Source: Iris pallida (lineage: Eukaryota; Streptophyta; Magnoliopsida; Asparagales; Iridaceae). From it: DNA of 64,000 nt. The stretch lies in NCBI GenBank assembly GCA_029216955.1, contig JANAVB010004104.1, positions 124,001-188,000 on the forward strand, in the 5' to 3' direction. Numbering within the stretch: the stretch's first letter is position 1; each line of letters opens with the position of its first letter. A program made the position numbers and the translations under genes. Shown one piece after another: positions 59,638-64,000 of the stretch. The notes beneath the pieces were generated by a model that saw only the letters and a program-made list of their open reading frames with translations, ran no database searches and was not told where the DNA came from.

Positions 59638-60409
59638 GTATTCCACTTTTTCGATCGACATCTCTCTCGTTTAAACTCCAATTTTAGATCCGTAAATTCG
59701 TGTAGTTAGCCCACATAACCCTCTTTCATCACATCTAAATAGATTTATTTATTCTGCAATAATTTTCAGATTTAATTAAATTAAAAATATCGAAAAATCA
59801 GTTTTTATGAACCTTAAAAATCCCGTACGAGGTACGTCCCGACAAACCGGGCGACCCCGTCGCAAACTGAAAGTAACGAAAGGTCCGTATCGAATTTGTG
59901 AACGTGTGAGAATTGACGAAATTCAAATTGGTTGCGTGTGCGCAACGAATTTGGCCCGTATCCGTCGCATTTTTGTGTATCGGACATTTTCGGTATTTTC
60001 CAATTACTTTGTGCACACTCATCAAATCGCGACGAAACATGCGCCATTGGACTCGAAATATTTTTTGGTCCTGTATGCCAAGTTTGGTCCGATTCCGAGA
60101 CCGTTGGTCGGGACACCATTTTTGCGGGCCTACAATCCCACTCAACGGGTGATTTTGTGCACAGCCCACCGGAATCCAAAATTGGACATACCGTTGGGTT
60201 CATCTCATCAAAACAAATTTGTAGACATGTAGTTTGACGACTTTAGAGACCGTAGGTTCTGGCACGCGTTTCGGTGCAAAACGGGTCCAACGGCGGACAT
60301 CGTTTTGACCCGAAATTACGATTTTGCCCCTGTTCCAGAATTTGACTTTTGGACAGGCGTTTCCTAGGTATTTCTTTTATGCCAAATCTGTTCGTAATGT
60401 TTATTTCAG
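59638..60409 (+). other. Candidate leader intron in the LardH LTR
   Basis: Donor TTTAAG/GTATTC and acceptor TGTTTATTTCAG/CATCC. The acceptor exon start CATCCG is also found in LardG. Confidence 0.45.
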
Positions 60410-60780
60410 CATCCGAGGTTGTTCGTAGAAGTTGGCTTTCATTGCTTCCCCATTTTGACGATTTGAGTCATCCGGCGTCGCCATTTTGCACATTACCTCC
60501 AGGCAAGACACCTTGCCATTAGCTGTTTAATTATTTTTAGCTCATATTTCATGCATGTCTATTATTTTCTTTATAAACTGTGATACATGGCATAACTGTT
60601 CTTTTATATTTCCTGCTGTGTATTATTTTTCTTACAAATTAACCCTAGATTTAAGGGACCACCTTGTGTATCGCATTTATTGGCCTTGACACGTTGTAAA
60701 CACGAAGTTGTGTGTCGCATGTAGAACACGGAAGTGCGTGATTGGCTGGCCACCAGTACGTACAAGCCGTGCGATAGGAA

Positions 60781-60823
60781 TAACCGCTAATAGAGGTTGC
60801 ATGCTAGTTTGACTTAGCGGTTA
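60781..60823 (+). ncRNA. Conserved LTR stem-loop (LardH copy)
   Basis: TAACCGCTAA pairs with TTAGCGGTTA over 10 bp. Compared with the solo LTR, one U-A pair is C-G here. It lies about 370 nt after the acceptor, as in GypF. Confidence 0.65.
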
Positions 60824-61861
60824 TAGTGGTTTGTGTTGTGGATACAACACAGTAGGCATTGGGCGGGGAGGACAATTCCTTAGCGTATGGGCTTCGATGC
60901 ACATCCCTTGTGACCCGGACTCTCCGCTGGAGATACGGGGTTGATGACACATGCTTACTGACGGCCACTGACGATTCTGCGGAACGTCATGCTCTTCCTG
61001 CTGGGGCCTCTGGTGCCCAAGGGGGACTACGCCGATCCTATTCAGCCAGGGCCCATGCGTAGGAAGGATTGTACTTAACAACATTTCACTTAGAATGGTT
61101 AGGTACCCTATCCGTTAGGTACGAGTACTTTTGGTTTGGGTACTTGTATCTGACCGTGACTTGGAATAATAACTTGTCGCGGATTAGTTCGTCACATCTT
61201 GTCCTTGTTTGGTTGTAGGTGTGACTTACTACTTCGATGAGAAGGTATTGAACCTTGTTGGGATCTGGATACCATATCGGATTCTTAGCATGGAAAGATA
61301 CGTCGCCGTGAATTAGTTTACCATCTTCTGTCCTTGTTTGGTTGGGGGGATGGTACGCTCGTTCAGTAGGTACGTATTGGACTATGTTAGAAATTCGATT
61401 TACTTATTTATTGAGCAATATTTATTCAGTTTATATGGCATGCTATGATGTGTCTTGTTACGTCCCTCTGAGGACCTGGTTGCCTTGCCAGGTGTGTGCT
61501 ATTGTCTTTCGCAGGTGCTTTCGCTCTAGCCGTGTTCATTGCTATTTCTCGAGGATGATTGCATTTGGATTGTCTTCGCTTCGCTCGCCACCCATTTCAT
61601 TTTCTATGTACTTTTCTTTATTTTGTTGGTAGTGGATTTGTCTCCGCCCAACATATTGTATCAAAACAATTCTTTCTCATTATATGACATCTTTATTTTA
61701 TTTATTTTGTGTGGATGAGATTAGTTGTGGTTTTACTGCATTTTACAGCTTATGTATTTATACGAGACTTCCATATATTGGAGTATATTTCGTATGAATA
61801 CAGCTGGCATGTCTACGTTTCTAGTCCTACGTATTTTGGGACTGGGGCGTTACATGTTTTT

Positions 61862-61880
61862 GTGGTGGCCCATACAGGTC
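61862..61880 (+). other. LardH primer-site-like conserved block
   Basis: GTGGTGGCCCATACAGGTC, 7 nt after the LTR; see GypA 10021-10039. Confidence 0.6.
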
Positions 61881-63120
61881 AAGATAAATTGTTTGGTTAC
61901 TTTACCGTACCAAGCAAGCCTGCGTATAGGATTAGAAGTTTAGGATCTCATCCACATACTTGACCTCTTTCCTTGATTTTATTACCGTTCGACTCATCAA
62001 TTGCATCTTGCTTGATTCCTCCTATTGTTATTCTTATCTTCCCTCCGTGCTTGCTAGAAATTGACCTTACTAGTTAGTTGTCCCAAAACACCATTAGTTT
62101 AATTCTTTAAGTTGGGTAGAATGCGTTATGACCTAGCAAACCCTTTTGTCCTGGCGACCTATCTTAGCAAGTCTACTTAGATTCTAGAATTTAGAAAAAC
62201 CTTAACCCATCTAGTCGACCAAGCCTTGGTCAATAAAATCGTTGAATGATAGTATAGGAATAAACAAGACTTAGAATCCTATGACTCTTAGACTATTCGT
62301 ATTCGTTCCTTATTTCAATCTTAATCTCGTGCCTCTATTTTACCACCTTGACTAATGTTGCTATTATAATTTAGTTTTGCAAACTCATCTATTTTATCGA
62401 GTTTGTTCATGACTTATGCTATTGAGCGCGCTCACTAACATATTGTCTAATCAGAACCGGTGCATGATGGCCTGATCAACCGAGTGCACTTTGGTTCGCT
62501 TTTGTCTATTATTCTACGTGGATGGGGCATAGCTAAACTTGTCCTTTAGAGTCCCATCCGCGACTGCCTTGACAACTCCCTTTGAATTATTCGGTCGCCT
62601 TTGAATCACGTAATCGTATTCGATAACGCCTCCTTTGAACTCTATATTGCTTTCGCCTTTACCTATTTTAGAAGGACGAAGGTATTGTGCTAAAAATTCC
62701 TCTAGCTATCCTATCACCTATGACCATTATCACTTAATGTTGCTATATCTCCATCCTAAATTACTCGTCCTCTTTCTCGGTCCTATATTTACTATCATGA
62801 CCTTCCAATCGCTTAATTTAGGCGTGCCCCTAATCGCTCTCTTAATCGTGCCTCAACCTACTTTCAAAACATAACTTTTAGGTCTTTCGTTATTCTCTTG
62901 ATACCATATTACCCCTTCGCATGTTATCATGACTAACTTTAAACCCTTAACTTTTGCTTGTCGGTTTAAACGCATGACCCTCACTCACTATCCACGGCCA
63001 TACCCGTATTATTTTCTGTGATCTAGATCATGATTCCTTACGACATGATTTTGTTGAACATTGTAATTGATTGTTCCCCATCAATACCCCCTTGAGTCTT
63101 CTCACCCCCTACTAATTTTT
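61881..63120 (+). other. LardH non-coding internal domain
   Basis: The first 160 bp resemble the GypF 5' leader (CAAGCCTGC.TATAGGA clause, then T/C-rich text). At 62109-62120 there is a PPT-like AAGTTGGGTAGA where gag-pol would have been. From about 62190 to 62630 the sequence aligns with the LardG internal domain. The longest frame (62635-62874, 79 codons) shows no domain. Confidence 0.8.
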
Positions 63121-63156
63121 AATTTCGAGGACGAAATTCTTTTAAGTTGGGTAGGA
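63121..63156 (+). other. LardH inverted repeat and polypurine tract
   Basis: AATTTCG-AGGA-CGAAATT (63121-63138), then PPT AAGTTGGGTAGGA (63144-63156), the same as in GypF. Confidence 0.8.
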
Positions 63157-64000
63157 TGTAAAACCCCTAAATTTCTACTATATTTTTTTATTTTATAAAT
63201 TGGTACTGATTATTTTTTTATTTGTATTTGTACGTCGTGTAGTTGCGTTGTACGTCGCGCGCGACATTTCATTTTTTTCTTCTGTTGCTCGACGAGTGTG
63301 AATATGTGCGAGCGCACACATTTTTAGAAAAATATTTTTTCTATTTTTTTTTGAGTTTCAAAATAATATATACAATAATTATTTAGCTATCGTATCAAAA
63401 ATTTTCAGTCATTATTTATTTATAAAAAGCGTCTCATTCATACAGTCATAAATAATAAATAATATTTTGCGTGCATACATATATTTCATGAATATTTTAT
63501 TACTTTATTATTAAATAATAATGTAATTTTTAAAATTATTATTATAAGTATGTTAGAAAATATATTTTGAAGATTTTGTGGCAGTTTAAATCTTGACTTG
63601 ATCTTATGGATTCATTTAAATAGTTAAAATAATATCTATGTTTAAAAATTGATTTATCTTATTTGATTTCAAACTAAAATAATTTAATTAGATTTAATTT
63701 GGATCATATTTGGATTGGATTTGATTGATTTTAAAATTAAGTTGCGACTTAACCTCTATAAGTGAATTAATTAATTATTATTTAATATTGTTGACTTTTT
63801 GTAACCCGGTTGTATCAAACCAGCCCAATGTGGCCTAAACCAAATCCAAGCCCGTATAGACGTGTGATAGGACCAAGAGGACCAGGCAGGCATATTTTTA
63901 AAAGTGTGCAAATATTTTAAGATTATTTTAGAAATTCAGATTTATATATTCTAATTATTGAATTAGAGGTAAAAATTATATTTTTATTATTGATGATGTT
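63157..64000 (+). repeat. LardH 3' LTR, partial
   Basis: The first 844 bp of the 3' LTR are nearly identical to 58089-58932. The rest is outside the window. Confidence 0.93.

Larger units (their letters stand above)
58089..61854 (+). repeat. LardH 5' LTR (3766 bp)
   Basis: Starts TGTAAAACCCC and ends GGGGCGTTACA. U3 is AT-rich with a (TA)n run at about 59236-59272. TATAAA at 59502-59507 precedes a CCCTAATCC leader, an intron candidate 59638-60409, the island 60221-60370, a short stem 60502-60517 and a covarying stem 60781-60823. Multi-frame openings at 59798-60237 match the GypF region at nucleotide level. Confidence 0.92.
58089..64000 (+). mobile_element. LardH: short, young, non-coding LTR element (truncated by window)
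   Basis: A 3766-bp 5' LTR (58089-61854), only 1302 bp of internal sequence (61855-63156) and the first 844 bp of the 3' LTR (63157-64000). The internal part has the primer-like block and PPT but no gag or pol. The visible LTR overlap differs at about four positions by eye, which suggests recent transposition, necessarily with borrowed proteins. LTR content links it to GypF and LardG. Confidence 0.92.

Overview
This is a block of nested transposable elements from a plant genome. I see no host gene, no rRNA or tRNA gene and no CRISPR array. The plant assignment rests on three things: Ty3/gypsy chromoviruses of the Tekay/Del type (gag, protease, RT, RNase H, integrase, C-terminal chromodomain), a Ty1/copia element of the SIRE/Maximus type (iMet-type primer site, about 1.1-kb LTRs, an extra 3' ORF), and plant L1-type LINEs (ORF1 with DUF4283 plus zinc knuckle; ORF2 with endonuclease, RT and zf-RVT). 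Inference: a flowering plant with a large, repeat-rich genome. I cannot name the species. Element names below (GypA, CopA and so on) are local labels.

Layout, left to right. GypA (minus, enters from the left edge) spans 1-13378 and is split in its gag by the complete but internally deleted copia CopA (2360-8740, TSD GAACT). GypA itself sits in a copia LTR, CopB (13379 to about 14268). CopB sits in the integrase of another gypsy element, GypB (about 14269-14485). GypC, a gypsy fragment with one LTR (14486 to about 17075), interrupts the same GypB integrase. About 200 bp at 17076-17284 is unclassified. LINE A (minus, 17285-19305) follows, cut at its 5' side by GypD.

GypD (minus) runs from 19306 past the right edge and hosts most of the rest. 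Its 3' LTR holds a gypsy solo LTR (20388-23760, TSD AGAGG) and LINE B (about 25981-42231). LINE B's ORF2 is split by GypF (28052-39295, TSD CTGGT), the best preserved autonomous-type element. GypD pol lies at 43254 to about 46640. Its gag is split by LardG (47004-57811, TSD TCCTC) and, 272 bp further on, by LardH (58089 to beyond 64000). LardG and LardH have full-size Tekay-like LTRs but no recognisable coding sequence.

From nesting, relative ages are: LINE A older than GypD, GypD older than LINE B, LINE B older than GypF; and GypB older than CopB, CopB older than GypA, GypA older than CopA. LardH has the most similar LTRs and is probably among the youngest.

The most unusual signals are in non-coding element sequence. 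They are a stem-loop with compensatory base changes in three diverged LTRs, a conserved but atypical primer-site-like block after four LTRs, a candidate intron inside the LTR leader, an almost unchanged 150-bp island shared by diverged LTRs, and a non-coding internal domain shared by LardG and LardH. Together these suggest a trans-mobilised system in which LTR and leader RNA, not protein, is what is maintained.
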